This document shows, piece by piece, positions 17,242 to 25,017 of a stretch of 64,000 nt of DNA. Below the pieces are notes generated by a model. The model was not told where the DNA came from. It ran no database searches and saw only the letters and a list, made by a program, of their open reading frames with translations. This DNA comes from Mycobacterium sp. DL592 (lineage in GTDB: Bacteria > Actinomycetota > Actinomycetes > Mycobacteriales > Mycobacteriaceae). Where the stretch lies: contig NZ_CP050192.1 in the NCBI RefSeq assembly GCF_011694515.1, positions 4,040,172 through 4,104,171 on the forward strand, in the 5' to 3' direction. The translations under genes and the position numbers were made by a program. The first letter of the stretch is position 1; every line of letters starts with the position of its first letter.

Positions 17242-18948
17242 ATGGTGATGACTGGACCTCTCCCCCAGCCCCGAAAGCCCGCCATTCTCACCGTCGACGA
17301 CGACCCGGCGGTCTCGCGCGCCGTCGCCCGGGATCTTCGCCGCCACTACGGCGAGAGATACCGGATCGTGCGCGCCGAATCCGGGCAGGACGCGCTGGAA
17401 ACCCTCAACGAACTGAAGCTGCGCGGCGAGACCGTGGCGGTGTTCGTCGCCGACTACCGGATGCCGCAGATGAGTGGCATCCAATTCCTCGAAGAGGCGA
17501 TGGACATCTACCCGATGGCCCGCCGGGTGCTGCTGACGGCCTACGCCGACACGCACGCCGCGATCGACGCCATCAACGTCGTCGACCTCGACCACTACCT
17601 GCTCAAGCCGTGGGACCCGCCCGAGGAGAAGCTCTACCCGGTGCTCGATGCCCTGCTGGAGGCTTGGCATGCCACCGGCGACCGGGCGATTCCGCACACC
17701 AAGGTGATCGGGCACCGGTGGAGCGAACGGTCCTGGGAGGTCCGCCAGTTCCTGGCCCGCAACCAGCATTCATTCCGCTCCTTCATGGCTGATGAGCCCA
17801 AGGGCCGCCAGCTGCTCGACGCGGCCGGGCTGGACGGGTTCCAGCTGCCAGTGGTGATTACCGAGCAGGGCGAGACCCTCGTCGACCCCAGCGACGCCGA
17901 ACTGGCCGGCATGCTCGGCCTGTCGACCGAGCCGTCGCTGGAGATGTACGACCTCGCCGTCATCGGCGGTGGGCCGGCCGGGCTGGCCGCCGCCGTGTAC
18001 GGCGCGTCGGAGGGCCTCAAGACGGTGCTCATCGAGGAGACCACCACCGGCGGACAAGCCGGACGCAGCTCCCGCATCGAGAACTACCTAGGGTTCCCGA
18101 CCGGCATCTCCGGCGCCGAGCTGACGACGTCAGCGCGCAGGCAGGCGGAGCGATTCGGCGCTGAGGTGATCACCACCCGCAAGGCGGTCAAGCTGATCGC
18201 CGGGGACGCCGGGACCGCGCGCACCATCACATTCGAAGACGGTGGCGAAATCGCCGCCCGCTCAATCATTTTGGCCACCGGCGTCGACTACCGACAGCTG
18301 CGGGTCACCGGCTGCTGGGACAACCCCGACGACTCGGCGTGCAACTACGTCGGGCGCGGCGTCTACTACGGTGCATCGGTGTCCGACGCCTCGGAATGCG
18401 AGGGCGAGGACGTCTACCTCGTCGGCGGTGCGAACTCGGCGGGACAGGCCGCGCTGTTCATGGCCGAGCGGGCGAAGTCGGTCACCATGCTGGTGCGCGG
18501 GCCGTCACTGGAAGCGTCGATGTCGCACTACCTGGTCGAACGGATCGAGAAGCACCCGAACATCAGGGTGCGCACCTGCACCGAGGTGGTCGACACCCTC
18601 GGCGATGACGACCATCTCACCGGCCTGGTGCTGGAGAACCGGCAGACCGGCGAGCGCGACACCGTGCCGTCGACCCGGATGTGCTGCTTCATCGGTGCCG
18701 AGCCCAGGACCGACTGGCTCAAGGAGGTCGTCGCCGTCGACGACCACGGTTTCATCCTGGCCGGACCCGATCTGCGCGACGTCGCCGGCTGGACGCTGGA
18801 CCGTCCGCCGCACCATCTGGAAACAAGTGTGCCCGGTGTGTTTGTTGCAGGTGACGTGCGCGCCGAGTCGGCCAAGCGGGTGGCCGCCGCGGTGGGCGAA
18901 GGATCGATGGCAGTGATGCTCGTGCACCGCTACCTGGCCGAGGCCTGA
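17242..18948 (+). CDS. Response regulator fused to thioredoxin-reductase-like flavoprotein lacking CxxC
   Basis: 568 residues. Residues about 14-130 form a complete receiver domain: acidic pocket TVDDDPAV, phosphoacceptor D71 (FVADYRMPQMSG), the conserved Thr in LLTAYAD and Lys in LLKPWDPP. A linker (to about 235) leads to a two-dinucleotide-domain flavoprotein: FAD motif DLAVIGGGPAGLAAAVYGAS, TTGGQAGRSSRIENYLGFP, NAD(P) motif DVYLVGGANSAGQAALFMA and the C-terminal PGVFVAGDVR. The redox-active CATC of thioredoxin reductase is replaced by G377-A-S-V380, so it cannot be a classical disulfide reductase. It precedes a histidine kinase by 37 bases and probably takes phosphate from it, with redox catalysis rather than DNA binding as output. 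Confidence 0.92.
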   Translation: MVMTGPLPQPRKPAILTVDDDPAVSRAVARDLRRHYGERYRIVRAESGQDALETLNELKLRGETVAVFVADYRMPQMSGIQFLEEAMDIYPMARRVLLTAYADTHAAIDAINVVDLDHYLLKPWDPPEEKLYPVLDALLEAWHATGDRAIPHTKVIGHRWSERSWEVRQFLARNQHSFRSFMADEPKGRQLLDAAGLDGFQLPVVITEQGETLVDPSDAELAGMLGLSTEPSLEMYDLAVIGGGPAGLAAAVYGASEGLKTVLIEETTTGGQAGRSSRIENYLGFPTGISGAELTTSARRQAERFGAEVITTRKAVKLIAGDAGTARTITFEDGGEIAARSIILATGVDYRQLRVTGCWDNPDDSACNYVGRGVYYGASVSDASECEGEDVYLVGGANSAGQAALFMAERAKSVTMLVRGPSLEASMSHYLVERIEKHPNIRVRTCTEVVDTLGDDDHLTGLVLENRQTGERDTVPSTRMCCFIGAEPRTDWLKEVVAVDDHGFILAGPDLRDVAGWTLDRPPHHLETSVPGVFVAGDVRAESAKRVAAAVGEGSMAVMLVHRYLAEA

Positions 18949-18985
18949 CCAGGCTCTAATCGAGAACGCCGAGAGGGAGACACCG

Positions 18986-20461
18986 ATGGGCGAGAAATGT
19001 ATGCCCGACGAACTACGGACACTGTTCCTCTTCGAGGCGCTGACCGACGAGCAGCTACGCACGCTGTGCGAGAACGGCCACATCCAGGTGTTCGAGCCCG
19101 GCCCGGTCTGCACCGAAGGTGACCCCGCGACGTGCTTCTACGTGCTGCTCGACGGTGAGTTGGTGATGTCGAAGCGTTCCGGTGGCGTCGACATCGAAAC
19201 CAACCGGACCTCACAGCGCGGCGTCTACTGCGGCGCCTGGTCGGCCTACATCCCCGGCGAGGACCACGTCTACCAAGCCTCGGTACGGGTCACCACGCCG
19301 TCGCGGTTCTTCGTGCTGGACGCCGAGGCGTTCGCGCGGTTCATGCAGTCGCAGTTCCCGATGGCCGTCCACCTGTTGGAGGGCCACATGGTCGGCGGCC
19401 TGCGGCAGAGCCAGATCATCGGGCAGCGCGAGAAGCTGCTGGCGCTGGGCACCATCACCGCCGGGCTGACACATCAGCTCAACAATCCCGCCGCCGCGAT
19501 CTCCCGCGACGTGGCGAACCTGCGCGAGAACGTCGGCAAGATGCGCCACAAGCTGGCCATGCTGGCCGACGGCGAGTTCTCCACCGAGGCACTGCGGGTG
19601 CTGGTCAGCATCCAGGACGAGGTGGCTGAACAGGTCGCGAAGTCCAAGGCCCAGCAGCTGACCGCGCTGGAGACCTCCGACCGCGAGGATCAGGTCGGGG
19701 ACTGGCTCGAAGATCACGGCATCGCCGGCGGCTGGGACTACGCGCCGACATTCGTCGAAGCGGGCCTGGACACCCAGTGGCTGGAGCGCGTCGAGGCCTC
19801 GATCGACGACGTGGACTGCTCGGCGACCATGCAGAGCGCGATCGGCTGGCTGAAGTACACGATCGACACCGAGCTGTCGGTGAACCGGATCTCGGAGGCC
19901 AGCAAGCGCATCTCGGCACTGCTCGCCGGAACCAAGCAGTACTCGCAGATGGATCGCGCGCCGTACCAGTCCGCCGACATCCACGAGTTGCTCTTCAGCA
20001 CGCTGATGATGTTCGGCGAGAAGGTCGGCAAGGACGGGCCCGTGCACGTGGTCAAGGAGCTCGACAAGACACTGCCCGAATTACTTTGTTACCCAGGCGA
20101 TCTCAACCAGGTCTGGACCAACATCATCGACAACGCCATCCAGGCGATGAACGGCGCCGGCACCTTGACCGTGCGGACGCTGCGGGAAGGCGAGTTCGTG
20201 CGGGTGGAGATCTGCGACGACGGGCCGGGCATCCCCGAGGAGATCATCGACCGCATCTTCACCCCCTTCTTCACCACCAAGCCGTTCGGGGAGGGCACCG
20301 GGCTAGGCCTGGATCTAGCCTGGCGGATCGTCGTCGAGAAGCACCGCGGCAATCTGCGGGTGGAATCCCAACCGGGTGACACCCGTTTCATCGTGCTGCT
20401 GCCGATGGTCGCCCCGGCGCCCGAGGCGCCGACACCCACGGAAATCGTGGCTGCGGAATAG
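18986..20461 (+). CDS. Sensor histidine kinase with N-terminal cyclic-nucleotide-binding-type domain
   Basis: 491 residues, no membrane segment, so cytoplasmic. The N-terminal 140 residues have the cNMP-binding fold (LFEALTDEQLRTLCENGHIQ; CFYVLLDGELVM). However, the phosphate-cassette region reads YCGAWSAYIPGEDHVYQASV, without the usual Gly-Glu-Leu and Arg that hold the cyclic phosphate, so the ligand may differ. H-box LGTITAGLTHQLNNPAAAI with H163, N-box DLNQVWTNIIDNAIQAM, G1 ICDDGPGIPEEII and FTPFFTTKPFGEGTGLGL give a complete HATPase. Start ATG at 18986 has GAGGGAGAC upstream. Its partner is the receiver-flavoprotein just before it. Confidence 0.92.
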   Translation: MGEKCMPDELRTLFLFEALTDEQLRTLCENGHIQVFEPGPVCTEGDPATCFYVLLDGELVMSKRSGGVDIETNRTSQRGVYCGAWSAYIPGEDHVYQASVRVTTPSRFFVLDAEAFARFMQSQFPMAVHLLEGHMVGGLRQSQIIGQREKLLALGTITAGLTHQLNNPAAAISRDVANLRENVGKMRHKLAMLADGEFSTEALRVLVSIQDEVAEQVAKSKAQQLTALETSDREDQVGDWLEDHGIAGGWDYAPTFVEAGLDTQWLERVEASIDDVDCSATMQSAIGWLKYTIDTELSVNRISEASKRISALLAGTKQYSQMDRAPYQSADIHELLFSTLMMFGEKVGKDGPVHVVKELDKTLPELLCYPGDLNQVWTNIIDNAIQAMNGAGTLTVRTLREGEFVRVEICDDGPGIPEEIIDRIFTPFFTTKPFGEGTGLGLDLAWRIVVEKHRGNLRVESQPGDTRFIVLLPMVAPAPEAPTPTEIVAAE

Positions 20462-20490
20462 TTCGCCGCTCGGCCGAAGTTGGAGGGTTC

Positions 20491-20619
20491 ATGAGCTACG
20501 ACGCCGGGGCCGACCATGTGCCGGTACAACTGCTGACCTCACCCGACAAAGTGGCACCGGCGCTGACCGAACTCGCCGGCCCGCTCGGGCTGGGCGGATC
20601 CGAAAGGGATTGTCGATGA
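20491..20619 (+). pseudogene. C-terminal remnant of an LLM-class F420-dependent oxidoreductase
   Basis: A 42-codon frame, ATG at 20491 after TGGAGGG, starting MSYDAGADHVPVQLLTSPDK. It matches the last 33 or so residues of the next gene (DAGADHVPVQVLTSPDKLVP ... AELAGPLGL) at both protein and DNA level, and then reads nine unrelated codons to a stop that overlaps the next ATG (ATGA). It is the stub of a third tandem copy, most simply left by deletion between repeats. It might still be translated as a leader that couples to the next gene. Confidence 0.85.
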
Positions 20620-21449
20620 CGGACACCAAACCCGATCTGGGGCGTTTCGGAACGTTCGGCCTGGGGGTAACCCCGCAGCAGGCCGCCGAGATCGAGGCAC
20701 TCGGGTACGGAGCAGTCTGGGTGGGCGGCTCACCCCCGGCCGAATTGGATTGGGTGGAGCCGATTTTGGAAAACACCACCACACTGAAGGTGGCAACCGG
20801 GATCGTCAACGTCTGGACGGCGGCCGCCGGGCCGGTTGCCGACTCGTTCCACCGCATCGAGTCCCAATACCCGGGCCGGTTCATCCTGGGCATCGGCGTC
20901 GGCCACCCGGAGGCTCATCAGCAGTACCAGAAGCCGGTTGAAGCGCTGAAGACCTATCTGGACAAACTCGACGAGTACGGAGTGCCCAAGCAGAGCAGGG
21001 TGGTCGCGGCCCTGGGCCCGCAGGTACTCAAGCTCTCGGCACAGCGCAGCGCCGGCGCGCACCCCTACCTGACCACGCCGGAGCACACCGCCCAGGCGCG
21101 GGCGCTGATCGGCCCGGGTGCCTTCCTGGCGCCCGAGCACAAAGCCGTCCTGACCACCGACGCCGAGAAGGCACACGCTGTGGGCCGCAAGGCGCTCGAC
21201 GTGTACCTGAACCTGCAAAACTACCTCAACAGCTGGAAGCGGCTGGGATTCACCGACGCCGACGTCGCCAAGCCAGGCAGTGACCGGCTCGTCGACGCCG
21301 TCGTCGCCCACGGCACTCCCGAGGCCATCGCCGCGCGCCTGACCCAGCATCTCGACGCCGGGGCCGACCACGTTCCGGTACAGGTGCTGACCTCGCCGGA
21401 CAAACTCGTCCCCGCACTGGCCGAACTGGCCGGGCCGCTCGGCCTCTGA
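20616..21449 (+). CDS. F420-dependent LLM-class oxidoreductase (TIGR03620-like), copy 1
   Basis: 277 residues from the ATG at 20616, which overlaps the stop of the upstream remnant; the longer open frame to 20376 lies in the kinase gene. The TIM-barrel luciferase-like fold is indicated by EIEALGYGAVWVGGSPPAEL, LKVATGIVNVWTA and GRFILGIGVGHPEAH, typical of mycobacterial F420-binding members. The substrate is not evident. It is strongly similar along its length to the following gene, so the two are tandem duplicates. Confidence 0.88.
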   Translation: MTDTKPDLGRFGTFGLGVTPQQAAEIEALGYGAVWVGGSPPAELDWVEPILENTTTLKVATGIVNVWTAAAGPVADSFHRIESQYPGRFILGIGVGHPEAHQQYQKPVEALKTYLDKLDEYGVPKQSRVVAALGPQVLKLSAQRSAGAHPYLTTPEHTAQARALIGPGAFLAPEHKAVLTTDAEKAHAVGRKALDVYLNLQNYLNSWKRLGFTDADVAKPGSDRLVDAVVAHGTPEAIAARLTQHLDAGADHVPVQVLTSPDKLVPALAELAGPLGL

Positions 21450-21464
21450 CCCGAAGGAGATCAC

Positions 21465-22325
21465 GTGACCGACCCCACGCTGCTCAAGCCCGACCTCGGC
21501 CGATTCGGGGTGTGGACCGGCGGTGCACCCAAGCCCGAGCAAGCCGAGGAAATCGAACGGCTGGGCTTTCGCGCGGTGTGGGTCGGCGGCTCGCCGGCCG
21601 CGGAACTGGGGTTCGTCGAACCGATCCTCGAACGCACCGAGAACCTTTCGGTGGCAACCGGAATCGTCAACATCTGGACGGCACCGGCCGCCGAGGTCGC
21701 CGAGTCCTATCACCGCATCGAAGAGGCCTATCCGGGACGCTTTCTGCTCGGCATCGGTGTGGGCCACCCCGAGCACACCCAGGAGTACCGCAAGCCCTAC
21801 GAAGCGCTGGTCGCCTACCTCGACGAATTGGATGCCCATCGCGTGCCGACCACCCGCCGCGTCATTGCCGCACTGGGGCCCAAGGTGCTGGCGCTCTCGG
21901 CGGAGCGCAGTGCAGGCGCGCACCCGTACCTGACCACCCCGGAGCACACCGCCAGGGCGCGTGACCTGGTGGGCGGCTCGGTGTTCCTGGCACCCGAGCA
22001 CAAGGTGGTGCTGTCCACCGACGCCGAGGCCGCCCGGGCTCTCGGGCGCGACAGCGTCGGTTTCTATCTGGACCTGAGCAACTACGTCAACAACTGGAAG
22101 CGGCTCGGGTTCACCGACGCCGACGTCGCCAAGCCGGGCAGCGACAAGCTGATCGACGCCGTCGTCGCGCACGGCACACCGGATTCGATCGCCGCGCGTC
22201 TTCACGAACACCTCGACTCCGGCGCCGACCACGTGACGATCCAGGTGCTGGGCGGCTGGGACAAGCTGATCCCCACGCTGCGCGAGCTTGCCGGGCCGCT
22301 GGGTCTGACCGCCGACCAGGCTTAG
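21465..22325 (+). CDS. F420-dependent LLM-class oxidoreductase (TIGR03620-like), copy 2
   Basis: 286 residues from a GTG at 21465 preceded by GAAGGAGATC. Same family and architecture as the preceding gene (AVWVGGSPAAELGFVEPILE; RFLLGIGVGHPEHTQEY; the shared SAGAHPYLTTPEHTA and LGFTDADVAKPGSD segments). Probably uses the deazaflavin F420, like related mycobacterial LLM enzymes. It converges with the MarR gene, overlapping its stop codon by four bases. Confidence 0.88.
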   Translation: MTDPTLLKPDLGRFGVWTGGAPKPEQAEEIERLGFRAVWVGGSPAAELGFVEPILERTENLSVATGIVNIWTAPAAEVAESYHRIEEAYPGRFLLGIGVGHPEHTQEYRKPYEALVAYLDELDAHRVPTTRRVIAALGPKVLALSAERSAGAHPYLTTPEHTARARDLVGGSVFLAPEHKVVLSTDAEAARALGRDSVGFYLDLSNYVNNWKRLGFTDADVAKPGSDKLIDAVVAHGTPDSIAARLHEHLDSGADHVTIQVLGGWDKLIPTLRELAGPLGLTADQA

Positions 22326-22747
22326 GTACGCCGGCTCAGACGTCTAAGTGCGCGCACGAATGCCCGTCGGTCATCCGCCGACAGTTTCTGCAACCATCGG
22401 TCTTCGTTGCGCTGAATCGCCGCCTGCGCGGCGTCTTTGACCGCCCGTCCCGCGTTGGTGATCGAGAGCAGCCGCACCCGGCGATCGTCCGGATCGGCGT
22501 GGCGCTCGATGAATCCCCGATGCTGCAGTTCGTCGAGAACCGCGATGATGCGCGTCTTGTCGGCCCCGATCGCCTCGGCGAGCGCCGCCTGGGTGCGAAC
22601 CGGCGACTCCTCGAGCGCGAGCAACACGGTATAGCCCCACATGGTCAGCCCGTGCTCGTCGAGGACGGGCAGCTCGGCTGCCACCAATTCCCGCAGCAGC
22701 GGCGCGAGCATGGCTGCCAGGTCCGGGCGTCTCGGTGATCCAGGCAC
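22322..22747 (-). CDS. MarR-family transcriptional regulator
   Basis: 141 residues from a GTG at 22747. The winged helix-turn-helix is clear: TQAALAEAIGADKTRIIAVL as recognition region, then LQHRGFIERHADPDDRRVRL as the wing. It should bind DNA as a dimer and respond to a small ligand. It diverges from the TIGR03086 gene across 51 bases, the most likely target. TACGAT lies six bases before the GTG on its own strand, suggesting leaderless transcription. Confidence 0.9.
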   Translation of the reverse strand: MPGSPRRPDLAAMLAPLLRELVAAELPVLDEHGLTMWGYTVLLALEESPVRTQAALAEAIGADKTRIIAVLDELQHRGFIERHADPDDRRVRLLSITNAGRAVKDAAQAAIQRNEDRWLQKLSADDRRAFVRALRRLSRRT

Positions 22748-22753
22748 GGCTCG

Positions 22754-22792
22754 ATCGTAAACATTGAGTATTTATACGCATACGCTTACTAT
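22754..22792. promoter_or_regulatory. Overlapping divergent promoters between MarR and TIGR03086 genes
   Basis: Plus strand: TTGAGT (22764-22769), 17-base spacer, TACTAT (22787-22792), then six bases to the ATG at 22799, so the transcript should start at the start codon. Minus strand: TACGAT (22759-22754), six bases before the GTG at 22747. The AT-rich stretch between is the natural place for a MarR operator. Confidence 0.65.
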
Positions 22793-22798
22793 CTACTC

Positions 22799-23416
22799 AT
22801 GCATACTAATTTGGATATTCTCCCGCTCCACCGGATAGCGGTCGCCGCCTCGGTCGACGCTGTCGCACAGGTGAACCTGGAGCAGCTAGGTGACCCGACG
22901 CCGTGCGCTGAGTGGAATCTGGCTGAGTTGATCGCACACATGATCGTGCAGAACCGCGGTTTCGCCGCGGCCGCTCGAGGCCAGGGTGCCGATCTGACCG
23001 TGTGGGATCCCACCACCGTCATCAGCGACGTCATCCGGCATCCCCTGACCGCGTATGCCGAGTCTGCCAACGAGGTCCTCGACGCGTTTGCCGGCGACGG
23101 CGTACTCGATATCCCGTTTGCGCTGCCGGAATTGGGACCTGACGCCACGTTCCCGGCGTCCATGGCGATCGGATTCCACTTCGTGGACTCCGTCGTACAC
23201 GGCTGGGACGTCTCCCGCGCCAGCGGCCAAACATTCGAACTGCCCGACGACGTCCTGACCGCGGTTCTTCCGCTGGCGCTGGCCGTCCCGGGCGGCAGCT
23301 TCCGCACCGCGAACGGTAGCTCGTTCCAACCCGCGATCACCACCGACGACGGCGCCAACGGCATGGATCAGGTCCTGGCGTATCTCGGGCGATCACCGGG
23401 ATGGACTCCGCGCTGA
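22799..23416 (+). CDS. TIGR03086-family protein (DinB/mycothiol maleylpyruvate isomerase-like)
   Basis: 205 residues. Four-helix-bundle family with the N-terminal PTPCAEWNLAELIAHMI signature and a second conserved His in GFHFVDSVVHGWDVSRA; these histidines are the metal ligands of the DinB-like fold. Related proteins are mycothiol-dependent isomerases or transferases, but the specific reaction is unknown. The start at 22799 is supported by the leaderless promoter rather than a ribosome binding site. Divergent from a MarR regulator. Confidence 0.88.
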   Translation: MHTNLDILPLHRIAVAASVDAVAQVNLEQLGDPTPCAEWNLAELIAHMIVQNRGFAAAARGQGADLTVWDPTTVISDVIRHPLTAYAESANEVLDAFAGDGVLDIPFALPELGPDATFPASMAIGFHFVDSVVHGWDVSRASGQTFELPDDVLTAVLPLALAVPGGSFRTANGSSFQPAITTDDGANGMDQVLAYLGRSPGWTPR

Positions 23417-23447
23417 CAATGCACTCTTGCGGTCGACGATTCCCCGT

Positions 23448-23465
23448 TACTAGGATGTCCTAGTA
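23448..23465. promoter_or_regulatory. Palindromic operator upstream of mmsA
   Basis: Perfect inverted repeat TACTAGGA-TG-TCCTAGTA. The right arm contains a TAGTAT -10-like hexamer (23461-23466), so a repressor bound here would block the mmsA promoter. The cognate regulator is not certain; the MarR protein at 27077 or an unlinked TetR/GntR protein are candidates. Confidence 0.6.
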
Positions 23466-23496
23466 TTCAGCGGCCAGGTCAGCCAAGGGGCAGTTC

Positions 23497-25017
23497 ATGA
23501 GCACAACCATCCAACACTTCATCGACGGCAAGCGCAGCAACCTCAGCAGCAGCCGCACCGCCGACGTCCTCAATCCCAGCACCGGTGAAGTGCAGGCGCA
23601 GGTACTGCTCGCCAGCGCCGCCGACGTCGACACCGCGGTCGCCTCGGCCGTCGAAGCCCAGAAGGAATGGGCCGCCTGGAACCCGCAGCGACGGGCGCGG
23701 GTGATGATGAAGTTCATCGAGCTGGTCAACGCCAACACCGACGAGCTCGCCGAGCTGCTCTCCATCGAGCACGGCAAGACCGTCGCCGACTCCCGCGGCG
23801 ACATCCAGCGCGGCATCGAGGTCATCGAGTTCGCGATCGGCATCCCGCACCTGCTCAAGGGTGAGTTCACCGAAGGCGCCGGCGGCGGTATCGACGTGTA
23901 CTCCATCCGCCAGCCGCTCGGTGTGGTCGCCGGCATCACCCCGTTCAACTTCCCCGCGATGATCCCGTTGTGGAAGGCCGGCCCCGCGCTGGCATGCGGA
24001 AACGCCTTCATCCTCAAGCCTTCTGAGCGCGATCCCTCGGTGCCGGTGCGCCTGGCCGAGCTGTTCCTGGAGGCCGGCCTGCCGGCCGGGGTGTTCCAGG
24101 TGGTGCAGGGCGACAAGGAGGCGGTCGACGCCATCCTTCACCACCCCGACATCAAGGCCGTCGGCTTCGTCGGCAGCTCCGACATCGCGCAGTACATCTA
24201 CTCCACCGCGGCCGCCAACGGTAAGCGTTCACAGTGCTTCGGCGGGGCCAAGAACCACATGATCGTCATGCCCGACGCCGACCTCGACCAAGCCGTCGAC
24301 GCCCTCATCGGCGCCGGCTACGGCAGCGCCGGCGAGCGGTGCATGGCCATCAGCGTCGCCGTGCCGGTCGGCGAAGAGACCGCGAACCGGTTGCGCGCCA
24401 GGCTCGTCGAGCGGATCAACAACCTGCGCGTCGGCCACTCCCTCGATCCCAAGGCCGACTACGGCCCGCTGGTCACCGGCGCCGCACTCAAGCGGGTCCG
24501 CGATTACATCGACGCCGGCGTCGCCGCCGGGGCCGAGATCGTCGTCGACGGCCGCGAAAAGGCCAGCGACGAGCTGACATTCGGGGACGCCAACCTCGAG
24601 GGCGGATTCTTCATCGGCCCCACCCTGTTCGACCACGTCACCACCGACATGTCGATCTACACCGACGAGATCTTCGGGCCGGTGCTGTGCATCGTAAGGG
24701 CTCATGATTATGAGGAAGCGTTGAGGCTCCCATCTCAGCACGAGTACGGCAACGGCGTGGCGATCTTCACCCGCGACGGCGACGCCGCCCGCGACTTCGT
24801 CTCCCGAGTCCAGGTCGGCATGGTCGGCGTCAACGTGCCGATCCCGGTTCCGGTGTCCTACCACACCTTCGGCGGCTGGAAGCGCTCCGGTTTCGGTGAC
24901 CTCAACCAGCACGGCCCGCACTCGATCCTGTTCTACACCAAGACCAAGACCGTGACCGAGCGGTGGCCCTCGGGCATCAAGGACGGCGCCGAGTTCGTCA
25001 TCCCGACAATGCAATGA
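23497..25017 (+). CDS. mmsA: CoA-acylating methylmalonate-semialdehyde dehydrogenase
   Basis: 506 residues of the aldehyde dehydrogenase superfamily. Features include QPLGVVAGITPFNFPAMIPL, the NAD-binding FVGSSDIAQYIYSTAA, the catalytic C282 in GSAGERCMAIS and the C-terminal VSYHTFGGWKRSGFGDL. It oxidises methylmalonate semialdehyde to propionyl-CoA at the end of valine breakdown. ATG preceded by AAGGGGCAG. Its last codons overlap the next gene (ATGA). Around codons 401-416 (24697-24744) the codon choice is markedly less GC-rich than elsewhere. Confidence 0.95.
   Translation: MSTTIQHFIDGKRSNLSSSRTADVLNPSTGEVQAQVLLASAADVDTAVASAVEAQKEWAAWNPQRRARVMMKFIELVNANTDELAELLSIEHGKTVADSRGDIQRGIEVIEFAIGIPHLLKGEFTEGAGGGIDVYSIRQPLGVVAGITPFNFPAMIPLWKAGPALACGNAFILKPSERDPSVPVRLAELFLEAGLPAGVFQVVQGDKEAVDAILHHPDIKAVGFVGSSDIAQYIYSTAAANGKRSQCFGGAKNHMIVMPDADLDQAVDALIGAGYGSAGERCMAISVAVPVGEETANRLRARLVERINNLRVGHSLDPKADYGPLVTGAALKRVRDYIDAGVAAGAEIVVDGREKASDELTFGDANLEGGFFIGPTLFDHVTTDMSIYTDEIFGPVLCIVRAHDYEEALRLPSQHEYGNGVAIFTRDGDAARDFVSRVQVGMVGVNVPIPVPVSYHTFGGWKRSGFGDLNQHGPHSILFYTKTKTVTERWPSGIKDGAEFVIPTMQ

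Noticed and set aside
17242..18948. Plain thioredoxin reductase (trxB)
   Set aside because: The CxxC is replaced by GASV and a complete receiver domain precedes the flavoprotein.
20730..22232. Minus-strand open frame of 500 codons
   Set aside because: It mirrors the two tandem LLM genes, and its internal repetition simply follows their duplication.
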